9,210 bases of DNA. It comes from CAZTYW01 sp964617695. GTDB lineage: Bacteria; Chloroflexota; Dehalococcoidia; UBA2247; RBG-13-53-26. Positions 1 to 5,747 of this stretch are shown here, in pieces. The DNA is taken from NCBI GenBank assembly GCA_964617695.1, contig CAZTYW010000075.1, forward strand, positions 1 to 9,210, read 5' to 3'. The notes under the pieces are model-generated. The model did no database searches. It was not told the DNA's origin and saw nothing but the letters and a program-made list of their open reading frames with translations. Both the position numbers and the translations under genes were made by a program. Numbering within the stretch: position 1 is the first letter of the stretch; every line of letters begins with the position of its first letter.

Positions 1-123
1 GGGCGCAACCCGCCTTTCACGTGCGCCTTCCGTCATGGGACGCTGCCTGCATCACGCGGGCGTGCGGTCCGGGCATTCATCTGAAAGTCCGGGGTGTCCC
101 ACGGTGGGTTCTATTTGATGCCA

Positions 124-143
124 CCCGCCCTGCGTCCGGCGGG
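124..143. other. GC-rich stem-loop in a gene-free left end
   Basis: CCCGCC (124-129) can pair with GGCGGG (138-143) around an 8-base loop. A second short pairing, GGTGG with CCACC, lies just upstream. No run of T follows on either strand, so it is not a convincing intrinsic terminator. I checked 1-229 for protein frames and for RNase P, tmRNA and SRP RNA signatures. A GAAAGTCCGG string occurs near 81-90, but the rest of the RNase P core is not recognisable. I see no supportable gene in this stretch. Confidence 0.3.
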
Positions 144-229
144 ACCAGGCCGAGGCTTGCAGGAATTAAGGCTACCTTGAAAGGTCACCACCCCACACCC
201 ATCCACGGTCAGAGGCGGCCTTCTGTCTT

Positions 230-346
230 CTACACCGACCGCTTTGTCTGTCTCTTCTGTCTGCGCCGCTTGTCCCGTTTATGTTGTCTTTCACGGCGTT
301 TCTGCTGCTCATGTTGCCTTTTGCCCTTATTGTCGGCGGTAGCCAC
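230..346 (-). CDS. 38-residue highly basic small protein, GTG start
   Basis: I do not recognise a family. The frame starts at GTG (346-344), exactly 7 bases after a perfect AAGGAGG (360-354, minus strand), and ends at TAG (232-230). The peptide is 38 residues, of which 17 are Lys or Arg (7 K, 10 R), plus 6 Gln, 2 His and only 4 acidic residues. After a short MATADNKG-like N-terminus it is almost entirely charged and lacks Pro, so it probably forms one basic helix. A role binding RNA, DNA or the ribosome is inference from composition only. A TGG-TACAAT extended -10 lies just upstream (379-371), giving a very short leader. It is on the same strand as the membrane protein gene at 547-900 but about 200 bases downstream, so probably a separate unit. 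The SD, start spacing and promoter together argue for a real gene. Confidence 0.55.
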   Translation of the reverse strand: MATADNKGKRQHEQQKRRERQHKRDKRRRQKRQTKRSV

Positions 347-370
347 CAATCGGCCTCCTTCTCTGCTGTC

Positions 371-379
371 ATTGTACCA
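371..379 (-). promoter_or_regulatory. Extended -10 promoter for the basic peptide gene
   Basis: Read on the minus strand this is TGG followed by TACAAT, an extended -10 element (TGn plus hexamer). No good -35 is seen 17 bases upstream, which is normal for extended -10 promoters. The predicted transcript start is near 364, only a few bases before the SD at 360-354. Confidence 0.4.
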
Positions 380-546
380 GTCCTGTCGCAACTTGGATAC
401 ACAGTCGTGGAAGAGTCAGCGGGAGACGCCGGGGGCTCAAGCCAGAGCGATTTCCATCTGCCCGGGTCCTTGATGGTGACGGTCACCGGGAGAAATGCGC
501 CGACCGCTGTTGCAGCCAGCACGCGCTCGGGGCGTGCCCATCCCTC

Positions 547-900
547 TCAAAGCAGCAGGCCCAGACTTACCAGGGCAAGCACCAGCAGCACGGCAAACAT
601 GCCTGCCATCGGCCACTGGCGCTTCTGGGCAAAGTACCCCGGGCTGACTATGACCGTGTACAGCAGCATCCCCAACGGCACAAAGCCGGCCTCGGAGGCC
701 CACGACGTGTCGGCGAACAAAGCGGAACCGCCGACCAGTAGTGCGGCTGCAGTGGCGAACTCCGCCGCCAGGTGAAAGCCGATCCTGAATGGCTCGGTGG
801 CAAACTCAGGCACCTGCCTCCGGGCTATGGACAGGACCCACAGCCCGATCATGCCCAGGCCGACGACGATCATATAGATTGCCGCGAAGGTCACGCGCAT
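547..900 (-). CDS. Small four-helix membrane protein of unknown function
   Basis: A 117-residue hydrophobic protein with four clear predicted transmembrane segments, at about residues 5-25, 39-62, 71-91 and 97-117. The short basic loops (ARR at 26-28, QKR at 92-94) suggest the loops on the cytoplasmic side. It has no motif I can tie to an enzyme or transporter family; it looks like a conserved-hypothetical integral membrane protein. The start is ambiguous. GGAAGGAG (908-901) abuts the ATG at 900 with no spacer, whereas the in-frame GTG at 894 has an ideal 6-base spacing, so a 115-residue product from GTG is quite possible. Overlapping frames on both strands at 281-775 are shadows: this frame alone has regular hydrophobic periodicity and an SD. 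Confidence 0.72.
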   Translation of the reverse strand: MRVTFAAIYMIVVGLGMIGLWVLSIARRQVPEFATEPFRIGFHLAAEFATAAALLVGGSALFADTSWASEAGFVPLGMLLYTVIVSPGYFAQKRQWPMAGMFAVLLVLALVSLGLLL

Positions 901-1040
901 CTCCTTCCGCTCAGAGGCTTGCCCCTATTCTCGTCGATAACTCCGCTCCGCCACAAGCCAGGCCATAGGACAACGGTTGGAGCGTGTGCGTTGCGCCCGG
1001 TGCAGGCTCTCCGAAGTGACGGCTGGCGGCCCTGGGCGGG

Positions 1041-1049
1041 TGCTATAAT
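1041..1049 (+). promoter_or_regulatory. Extended -10 promoter of the SHOCT gene
   Basis: TGC followed by a perfect TATAAT (1044-1049) forms an extended -10. The -35 region is weak. The predicted transcript would carry a leader of about 90 bases before the GTG start at 1147. Confidence 0.6.
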
Positions 1050-1146
1050 GTGTGACAACTCCGCTTCTGCGTCTTGGCAGGAGCACCTGAAGTCACCCCA
1101 CGAAGACAGTTGTAGCCGGTCCTGGTTCAAGGGTAGGAGGTGTGTT

Positions 1147-1374
1147 GTGTGGCACTGTGGGGAAGGCACGGGTTGGTGGATGGTATTTGGCTGGCTCTGG
1201 TTTCTTATCTTTGTAGCAGCCGTGACGGCGCTGGTTGTCTGGGTAGTGAGAAGACTGGCCGGGAGAGAGGAGCGGGCACGAAAACCCTCTCCCCTGGACA
1301 TGGCCAAAGAGCGCTATGCCAGAGGCGAGATTTCCAGGGAAGAGTTTGAGCAGATCAAGAGAGACGTATCCTAG
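1147..1374 (+). CDS. SHOCT-domain small membrane protein, GTG start
   Basis: A 75-residue protein with one transmembrane helix (about residues 12-35) after a Trp/Gly-rich N-terminus. A basic linker (VRRLAGREERARK) follows. A C-terminal SHOCT domain at about residues 48-75 carries the diagnostic pattern LDMAKERYARGEISREEFEQ. SHOCT (short C-terminal domain) motifs are thought to mediate oligomerisation; the exact role of these membrane SHOCT peptides is unknown. The GTG at 1147 is chosen because AGGAGGT (1135-1141) sits 5 bases upstream. The longer open frame from 772 has no SD and runs antisense through the membrane-protein gene. It converges on the DUF6125-like gene, with 15 bases between the two stops and no strong terminator. 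Confidence 0.82.
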   Translation: MWHCGEGTGWWMVFGWLWFLIFVAAVTALVVWVVRRLAGREERARKPSPLDMAKERYARGEISREEFEQIKRDVS

Positions 1375-1389
1375 CGGTGGACGAGGGCT

Positions 1390-1959
1390 TCAGTCCTCCA
1401 TCTTGAAGTCCCATATGCAGGCGACCTGGTCTGTGCTTTCCCGAGGTGGTAGCTTGGGGAAGCTGGTCTTGATCCGGGGATTGAAGCGATGGGCCATCTG
1501 CGGCACCAGTTCAGCGTCCAGCTCACACATGAATGGGGTCTCGCCCCGCTCCAGCCTGGTGTCGTGGCTCCTCTCAGCGTAGTCGAGGGCACGGCAGCTT
1601 TTCACCGTGATTATGCCGTGATGCGGGCCCTCCAGCGCGCAGTCGAGCTCCATTATGCCGGCTACTCCAGGGTCAATCTGGTAGAACTTCAACAGGCTGG
1701 CAATGTCATCTCCGGCTATGTTGCCTGACTGCCGGACCCAGCTGTACTCTCGCGGCAGCTCCCTCCTCCAGACTTCACTGTCCCACTCGATGGCCTTTTC
1801 TTCACCCAGCTTCTCGGCCACCAGCGAATACCACAGCCCGTCTATCAGCACAAACAGCCTGCACGCCGTGTGCCAGAACTCGACCAGCCTGTCGCTGGAG
1901 AAGTCCTGCAGCCTCAACTGCGGTCGGAACTCCCCACTGTAATCGCTGAGCTCTTCCAT
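1390..1959 (-). CDS. DUF6125 / aminothiazoline-carboxylate-hydrolase-like protein
   Basis: A 189-residue soluble protein. The start is secure: AGGAGG lies 8 bases upstream of ATG 1959-1957. The N-terminus (MEELSDYSGEFRPQLRLQDF) and the core FWHTACRLFVLIDGLWYSLV near residues 28-47 resemble proteins I recall as DUF6125 or related to L-2-amino-thiazoline-4-carboxylic acid hydrolase; this is from memory and is a family-level guess. The C-terminal half carries Cys107, His113, His114, Cys122, His132, Cys145, His157 and Cys181, spaced as a possible metal or cofactor site. There is no signal peptide or membrane segment. It is transcribed alone, divergent from the caspase-like gene and convergent with the SHOCT gene. 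The substrate cannot be told from sequence. Confidence 0.75.
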   Translation of the reverse strand: MEELSDYSGEFRPQLRLQDFSSDRLVEFWHTACRLFVLIDGLWYSLVAEKLGEEKAIEWDSEVWRRELPREYSWVRQSGNIAGDDIASLLKFYQIDPGVAGIMELDCALEGPHHGIITVKSCRALDYAERSHDTRLERGETPFMCELDAELVPQMAHRFNPRIKTSFPKLPPRESTDQVACIWDFKMED

Positions 1960-1992
1960 TGCTTCTTCCTCCTATTCTAGTACGTCATGCTC

Positions 1993-2022
1993 ATGGTACA
2001 GCCTGGTTCGGGCCGCGGGCAA
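1993..2022 (-). promoter_or_regulatory. Possible promoter of the DUF6125-like gene
   Basis: On the minus strand TTGCCC (2022-2017) and TACCAT (1998-1993) are separated by 18 bases. This places the transcript start about 30 bases before the start codon. A closer TAGAAT (1982-1977 region) was rejected because its transcript would lose the SD. The match is moderate and no other support is available. Confidence 0.3.
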
Positions 2023-2185
2023 CGTCCGCAGGGTACCCGCGCTGGGACCTGCGCCGGGGTGGGTGAGGCGGCCCGTGCCTGAGAGGACAGATCAGCCTGG
2101 GAAAGCGGCTTCAAGCATGGTCAGAAAGCGCCTGTTGGATTGCCGTCAGCAGCCGGGTCCCGACGTGACGTTCTTGAGACCCGTT

Positions 2186-2213
2186 CTTAAACGGACTTAA
2201 CCGCCTCTTAACG
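2186..2213 (+). promoter_or_regulatory. Pho-box-like direct repeats before the caspase-like gene
   Basis: Three direct repeats, CTTAAAC (2186-2192), CTTAACC (2196-2202) and CTTAACG (2207-2213), have 10- and 11-base periods. They end 10 bases before a TGC-TAGCAT extended -10. Tandem TTAA-core heptamers with an 11-base period just upstream of a -10 are the architecture of Pho boxes bound by PhoB/PhoP-type response regulators (cyanobacterial and Bacillus forms have TTAA-like cores). The second repeat and its flank, CTTAACCGCC, recur exactly at 4788-4797 upstream of another gene. Identity of the regulator is inference; it could be any OmpR-family regulator. Confidence 0.5.
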
Positions 2214-2220
2214 CGTACGG

Positions 2221-2229
2221 TGCTAGCAT
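2221..2229 (+). promoter_or_regulatory. Extended -10 of the caspase-like gene
   Basis: TGC followed by TAGCAT (2224-2229). No consensus -35 is present 17 bases upstream. That position is occupied by the CTTAA repeats, as expected for an activator-dependent promoter. The leader to ATG 2303 would be about 65 bases. Confidence 0.42.
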
Positions 2230-2302
2230 TGAAACAGAGGGGTGGTGTCGCGGCAGTTACGACCGCGGCAGCCGGAATCTGACAGGTTGCAGGTGAGCGC
2301 GG

Positions 2303-3853
2303 ATGAAACAGCACCGGAAGTTGACTGCGGCTGTGGGGGCCTTTCTTGTGCTGGCCGTGGTTGGGGCGTTGGGTTGTCTGGAAGGCCCCCATGCTGGCCG
2401 GGCCCTGGCTTCCGCGCCTGCAGCCTGCGATGCGGATACGGTAGACACCGGTCCGTTTGGCGGCCGGCACAGCCCCCCTGCCTTCGCCCGCCCAGTCGAC
2501 CCGATGATCGGACGGTTGGGCGGCGGAGCGCCCGCAGGGCTCAGTTACGAGCTGGCTGACGGGGAGGATCAGGACACAGACGGCACAGAAGACATTGAAG
2601 CCTGGGCAGTAATCATTGGTGTGTCGGACTACAGAGAGCTTGAGCCCCCGCCGTCCCCCGTGCCCCCTTGGGAGGACTACGACCTGACGTACGCCGCCGA
2701 GGATGCCAGAGGACTCTACTGGCAACTGAGTCCTGCCCTGGGGGCGGACCGTGTGAGACTCCTGGTCGATTCGGGTGCGAGCAGGGCGTCGATCGAGGAT
2801 GCCGTGGTCAACTGGCTGGTGCCGCAGGAGGGCCCGGAGGACATCGTCATGTTCTTCTTCTCGGGCCACGGTGACTCCTCGCACATCCGCCCGCACGACT
2901 CGCTGACGACCTCGCATGTCAATGACATCGCTGCTGATGAGCTGGATGAGTGGCTCGGTCTGCTGGAGTCTGAGAAGGTGGTAGTGATGCTGGACTGCTG
3001 CGAGAGCGCGGGGTTTGCCAGCGCGCTGGCGGGGGATGGGCGTGTCATCCTGGCAAGCTCTGCCGCTTCGGAAGGTGCCTGGGAGTTTCCCGAAATCGAA
3101 CACGGCGTATTCTCACACTATCTCATTCACAGCTTCGAGGACCCGGCATCTGTGGATGTCAACGCAGACCGCAATATCTCTGCCGAGGAAATCTTCGACT
3201 ACCTGGACCACAGGGTGACGTCCCACGCCGTGGAGCACCTGGAAGAGCAACACCCGCAGCTATATGACGGCAATGCGGCCGAGGTACAACTGTTCTCGAT
3301 TGTCACCATCTCATCGCATATCACCCACGGTATCGCGCCGGTGGTAGTCGACGGGACGGAGTACGCGGAGGCGCAGCCTCCCGTTTCTCTGACCTGGGTA
3401 GCAGGTACGGTTCATATCATCAGCGTCCCGGTCATTGTCCCTGTTGCAGAAGGGACCAGGTACGCCTTCGCTTCATGGAGTGATGGCTGGACCTCGATGT
3501 CAAGGGTGGTAATCGGTGCGGAAATGGGGACACTCACGGCGGACTACAAGACGCAGTACTACCTCACCGTCCGCTGCGACTACGGTGAACCCCGGGGTGA
3601 GGGGTGGTACGACGAGGGCAGCGAGGCGACTTTCGAGGTCTGCGGAGGTGGTCCGTGGCAATGGAGGTTCGGGGGTTGGAGTGGGGATTCGGACACGGAG
3701 GACACGACGGCGACCATCGTTATGGACGGCCCCAAGACTGTGGTCGGCGGCCGCGACATTTCCTCGTACATAAAGTGGCTGGGAGTTGTCATAGTCATCC
3801 TTATGGCAGTTGTGCTTGTAGCGGTGGCACGGTTTGGCACCCGGCGGCTGTAG
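2303..3853 (+). CDS. Exported membrane-anchored caspase-like (C14) protein
   Basis: A 516-residue protein. The start ATG follows AGGTGA by 6 bases. Residues 1-40 form a signal peptide or N-terminal anchor (basic MKQHRK, then a hydrophobic stretch ending GALGC, an imperfect lipobox). The caspase fold spans about 100-335: WAVIIGVSDY at strand 1, the catalytic His189 in FFFSGHG, and the catalytic Cys233 in LDCCESAGF (peptidase C14 pattern D-x-C). A canonical EF-hand-type loop lies at 285-296 (D285, N287, D289, N291, E296), suggesting calcium binding. Residues about 346-482 contain two beta-rich units resembling InlB B-type bacterial repeats (FASWSDG, FGGWSGD), with Cys425 and Cys447 as a possible disulfide. 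A C-terminal transmembrane helix (about 488-509) ends in RFGTRRL. The implied topology puts the peptidase outside the membrane. Family members cleave after Arg/Lys or Asp; its substrate is unknown. Direct repeats upstream suggest response-regulator control. Confidence 0.85.
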   Translation: MKQHRKLTAAVGAFLVLAVVGALGCLEGPHAGRALASAPAACDADTVDTGPFGGRHSPPAFARPVDPMIGRLGGGAPAGLSYELADGEDQDTDGTEDIEAWAVIIGVSDYRELEPPPSPVPPWEDYDLTYAAEDARGLYWQLSPALGADRVRLLVDSGASRASIEDAVVNWLVPQEGPEDIVMFFFSGHGDSSHIRPHDSLTTSHVNDIAADELDEWLGLLESEKVVVMLDCCESAGFASALAGDGRVILASSAASEGAWEFPEIEHGVFSHYLIHSFEDPASVDVNADRNISAEEIFDYLDHRVTSHAVEHLEEQHPQLYDGNAAEVQLFSIVTISSHITHGIAPVVVDGTEYAEAQPPVSLTWVAGTVHIISVPVIVPVAEGTRYAFASWSDGWTSMSRVVIGAEMGTLTADYKTQYYLTVRCDYGEPRGEGWYDEGSEATFEVCGGGPWQWRFGGWSGDSDTEDTTATIVMDGPKTVVGGRDISSYIKWLGVVIVILMAVVLVAVARFGTRRL

Positions 3854-3859
3854 CGCCGG
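3841..3859 (+). terminator. Hairpin spanning the caspase-like gene's stop codon
   Basis: CCGGCG (3841-3846) pairs perfectly with CGCCGG (3854-3859), and the TAG stop codon (3851-3853) lies in the loop. There is no T-run after it, so at best it is a weak or Rho-assisted terminator or an mRNA 3' stabiliser. Confidence 0.22.
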
Positions 3860-3884
3860 ACTTGCCTCCGAGCCAGGCCTCTCA

Positions 3885-3893
3885 TGCTACAAT
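3885..3893 (+). promoter_or_regulatory. Extended -10 before the coiled-coil peptide gene
   Basis: TGC followed by TACAAT (3888-3893). A TTGCCT lies upstream, but with a 20-base spacer, so the extended -10 probably carries the promoter. This suggests the small gene at 3963 can be expressed independently of the caspase-like gene. Confidence 0.42.
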
Positions 3894-3962
3894 TGGATAG
3901 AGGCATTTGCCCGGGCGGGTGCGGTGGGGCGCACCTGGATCGCCCACAGGAGGTGAGGCAGT

Positions 3963-4151
3963 ATGTGGCACGGAAGGTTCGGCAGGTTCGGCCTTCGCTT
4001 TGGCTTCTCTCCCTTTGGCATCTGGTTTCACGGCATGAGGCCGTTTCCACGCCGCCAGGAGTACCTTGACATGCTGGAGGAGTACAAGAAGGAGCTGGAA
4101 GAGGAACTGAAGGACGTAGAGAGGGAAATCGAGGAAGTGAAGAAAGGGTGA
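3963..4151 (+). CDS. 62-residue Gly/Phe-rich coiled-coil peptide
   Basis: The start ATG follows a full AGGAGGTGA SD (3948-3956), so translation should be efficient. Residues 1-30 are rich in Gly, Phe, Arg and His (MWHGRFGRFG, then FGFSPFGIWFHG). Residues 32-61 are a highly charged heptad-type helix (EYLDMLEEYKKELEEELK and following), almost certainly a coiled coil. Similar small proteins with an aromatic/Gly-rich head and a coiled-coil tail, some labelled DUF5320, occur widely in anaerobic bacteria and archaea; the family assignment is tentative and the function unknown. There is no transmembrane segment. It lies 109 bases after the caspase-like gene on the same strand, with its own likely promoter. 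Confidence 0.75.
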   Translation: MWHGRFGRFGLRFGFSPFGIWFHGMRPFPRRQEYLDMLEEYKKELEEELKDVEREIEEVKKG

Positions 4152-4302
4152 GGCCGCCTGGGTCGTAGCGATACTGGAAGGCGATTGTCCGGTTTCTGGC
4201 GGTCAGCAGAAGAAGGTGCTGTGGTGCAGTCGACAACCGAGAGTCAGACTGTCGTTGGGATGATGCAGTCTGCGAACCCCCGGAGGCCGAGTACGGAGGA
4301 GC

Positions 4303-4545
4303 CTAGTCAGACAGAAGCGTCTCATCCAGCAAGCGCTTGGCTTCGGTGAGCACATCTTCCTTTGAGCCCCTCCCCTTCCACATCTTCTCCGGTAGGTTGA
4401 ATATGAGGTATTTCCTGCGGATGTTCCTGGCAGCCACCAGCACGTAATCCTCTGTACGTGGGTCCTGTGAGACCACCATCAAGCCTTTGTTCCGCAGACC
4501 CCGCATACCCAGCAGACTTCTGGTCTTCGTCTCCTCAAGCTGCAT
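4303..4545 (-). CDS. 80-residue soluble protein of unknown function
   Basis: I do not recognise the family. The ATG at 4545-4543 is preceded by GGGAGGGAGGTAAC, a strong SD 4 bases from the start. The sequence is mixed alpha/beta: a basic N-terminal part (LLGMRGLRNKGLMVV, residues 11-25), a probable beta-strand pair around DYVLVAARNIRRKYLIF (33-49), and an amphipathic C-terminal helix (SKEDVLTEAKRLLDETLL, 61-78). It has no Cys, no membrane segment and no signal peptide. A near-consensus sigma-70 promoter (TTGACA, 18 bases, TAATAT) sits upstream. Its neighbours are unrelated in strand and apparent role. Confidence 0.7.
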   Translation of the reverse strand: MQLEETKTRSLLGMRGLRNKGLMVVSQDPRTEDYVLVAARNIRRKYLIFNLPEKMWKGRGSKEDVLTEAKRLLDETLLSD

Positions 4546-4594
4546 GTTACCTCCCTCCCCTTCACTTGGTCTGGAGTGTGACCCACTGGCGCCG

Positions 4595-4624
4595 ATATTA
4601 CTGACAGGGTCAACACCGTGTCAA
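4595..4624 (-). promoter_or_regulatory. Sigma-70 promoter with an 11-base tandem at the -35
   Basis: On the minus strand: TTGACA (4624-4619), an 18-base spacer, and TAATAT (4600-4595). This is the best classical promoter in the window and drives the 80-residue protein gene. The -35 also starts an imperfect 11-base tandem, TTGACACGGTG then TTGACCCTGTC (8 of 11 identical), which could be a response-regulator or repressor site. Confidence 0.62.
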
Positions 4625-4787
4625 GCGAGCGGGGCTTTTGCCCAGAAACCCTTGGCTTTGCGGGGTTCTGCAGTGCCGCCTCGCCCCCCGGGTGGGTTCT
4701 AGGCACGCCGTGACTTCATCCTCTCTACTCTTCTATGGGCTTCTTCTCACGGTTACACAACCCTTTTGAGACCTGCCGTCTACACGT

Positions 4788-4821
4788 CTTAACCGCCGCT
4801 TTATGCTGGCCGAGGTATCCT
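4788..4821 (+). promoter_or_regulatory. Second Pho-box-like repeat and -10 before the 98-residue gene
   Basis: CTTAACC (4788-4794) and a degenerate CTTTATG (4799-4805) are 11 bases apart, and a TATCCT -10 candidate is at 4816-4821. CTTAACCGCC is identical to 2196-2205, and both sit 28 bases (start to start) before their -10. There is no -35 consensus, again implying an activator. Confidence 0.45.
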
Positions 4822-4857
4822 CAGCGTAGAGCGCCTGATAGAAAGGAGACCAGGATC

Positions 4858-5154
4858 ATGGCCAAATATCTCATACTGTGGCAAGTCGACCAGACCAGGG
4901 TACCTGCTGATCCGAAAGAGCGGGGGGCGTTGTGGAGTGGCATGGCGGATATGGTCAAACAGAACATCAAAGAGGGCGTGACCCTCGATTGGGGGTGTTT
5001 TGTCGGCGAGACAAACGGGTATGCGGTCGCCTACCAGACGGACCTGGAACTCAGCGCTAACCTGCAGCGGTACTACCCATTTGTCACCTTCAAGGTATAT
5101 CCTGTGATGTCGGTGGAGCAGGCGGGCGAACTGGCAAAAGCGTTGACGGGGTGA
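4858..5154 (+). CDS. 98-residue alpha/beta protein, conserved-hypothetical type
   Basis: The start ATG at 4858 follows AAGGAG (4843-4848) by 9 bases; the in-frame ATG at 4735 lacks an SD and lies upstream of the promoter. The protein begins with a beta-strand (AKYLILWQVD), then PADPKERGALWSGMADMVKQ (helix), DWGCFVGETNGYAVAY (strand-turn-strand), a helix, and YYPFVTFKVYPVMSV followed by a last helix. This beta-alpha-beta order looks like a small ferredoxin-like or dimeric alpha/beta-barrel domain (DUF3303- or YCII-like); that fold call is inference. No catalytic residues are evident, and Cys48 is the only Cys. It has no signal peptide. Its promoter shares an operator-like element with the caspase-like gene, so the two may respond to the same signal. 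Confidence 0.78.
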   Translation: MAKYLILWQVDQTRVPADPKERGALWSGMADMVKQNIKEGVTLDWGCFVGETNGYAVAYQTDLELSANLQRYYPFVTFKVYPVMSVEQAGELAKALTG

Positions 5155-5636
5155 CCGGGTCAGTGCAGTCCCACAGGAATAGGCAGTTCGTGTGTTCATC
5201 AGGGGGCGCTTCTTGGCGCTAATTTCCTGATAGGACGGGGCCTGACCATCGAAGAGGGCTGCTACGGCAAAGCCACAGGCCACCATTTGCCGGTTGAACC
5301 CATGGAGCGGCTTGTGGCCGCGCCCTGCTAGCGGGTTGCAGACGTAAAGATGATGCAACTTTTCTGCAGCCTTTTTGGCCTCGATTTTATGACTTCTCTA
5401 GACGCCGGTCTGTAGAATCTGGCCAACATGGCCGTTCTCCCCGCTTGCTCCCCGGCCAGGACCGGTACACCCGCGTCCGACTGCGGCGTTACCCAATCGA
5501 GCCCCAGGTTCCACAATGATCGCCGCTCCAACCTCCAATAACCCGCCTGTGATGTTGTCCACCTCTGTCTGGCATCAAGTCCCATGTCATAACGGATAGA
5601 CAGGCTAATTGCGCATGTGGTTGGCGCGTACCATGG
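5155..5636. other. Long gene-free stretch with inverted repeats
   Basis: No frame here on either strand has an SD, a plausible start and protein-like composition together. What is visible is an inverted repeat CGGCAAA (5265-5271) and TTTGCCG (5286-5292), with further GCCACA/TGTGGC pairing potential to about 5318, and a weak terminator-like hairpin at 5335-5363. The stretch could hold a non-coding RNA or decayed sequence; nothing decides between them. Confidence 0.35.
5335..5363 (+). terminator. Weak terminator-like hairpin with T-run
   Basis: GTTGCA (5335-5340) pairs with TGCAAC (5354-5359), followed directly by TTTT (5360-5363). The 13-base loop and 6-pair stem make it weak. It could end transcripts from the 98-residue gene 180 bases upstream, or an RNA encoded between them. 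Confidence 0.3.
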
Positions 5637-5665
5637 TTGCATCCCAGCGGCGTATTGCTTACTAT
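5637..5665 (+). promoter_or_regulatory. Sigma-70 promoter of the MarR-type gene
   Basis: TTGCAT (5637-5642), an exact 17-base spacer, and TACTAT (5660-5665). The leader to the TTG start is about 75 bases and contains a small hairpin, GGGCA (5699-5703) with TGCCC (5708-5712). Palindromic CCATGG lies just before the -35, but I see no clear MarR operator. Confidence 0.5.
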
Positions 5666-5747
5666 AGAGTATCTGGTCGGAAGAGGGTGGCGTTGGCGGG
5701 GCAGGCATGCCCTGGTTGGGTACTTCTTGATAAGGAAGGAGGACACA

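Noticed and set aside
75..120. GAAAGTCCGG string reminiscent of RNase P RNA
   Set aside because: The flanking conserved core and the 3' end signature are missing in both directions.
281..775. 164-codon plus-strand frame with a signal-peptide-like start
   Set aside because: No SD precedes it and it runs antisense through the four-helix membrane gene; the hydrophobic start is the reverse of the basic peptide gene.
1977..1982. TAGAAT on the minus strand as a -10 for the DUF6125-like gene
   Set aside because: A transcript from it would begin inside or after the SD of that gene.
2111..3103. 330-codon open frame on the minus strand
   Set aside because: It is antisense to the caspase-like gene and its promoter region, low in hydrophobic order, and has no SD.
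5155..5331. The 98-residue gene's frame stays open for 58 codons after its TGA stop, suggesting a second Sec codon
   Set aside because: The domain looks complete at the TGA, the following residues look like no conserved protein, no SECIS-like hairpin is adjacent, and an opening of this length is not rare at this GC content.
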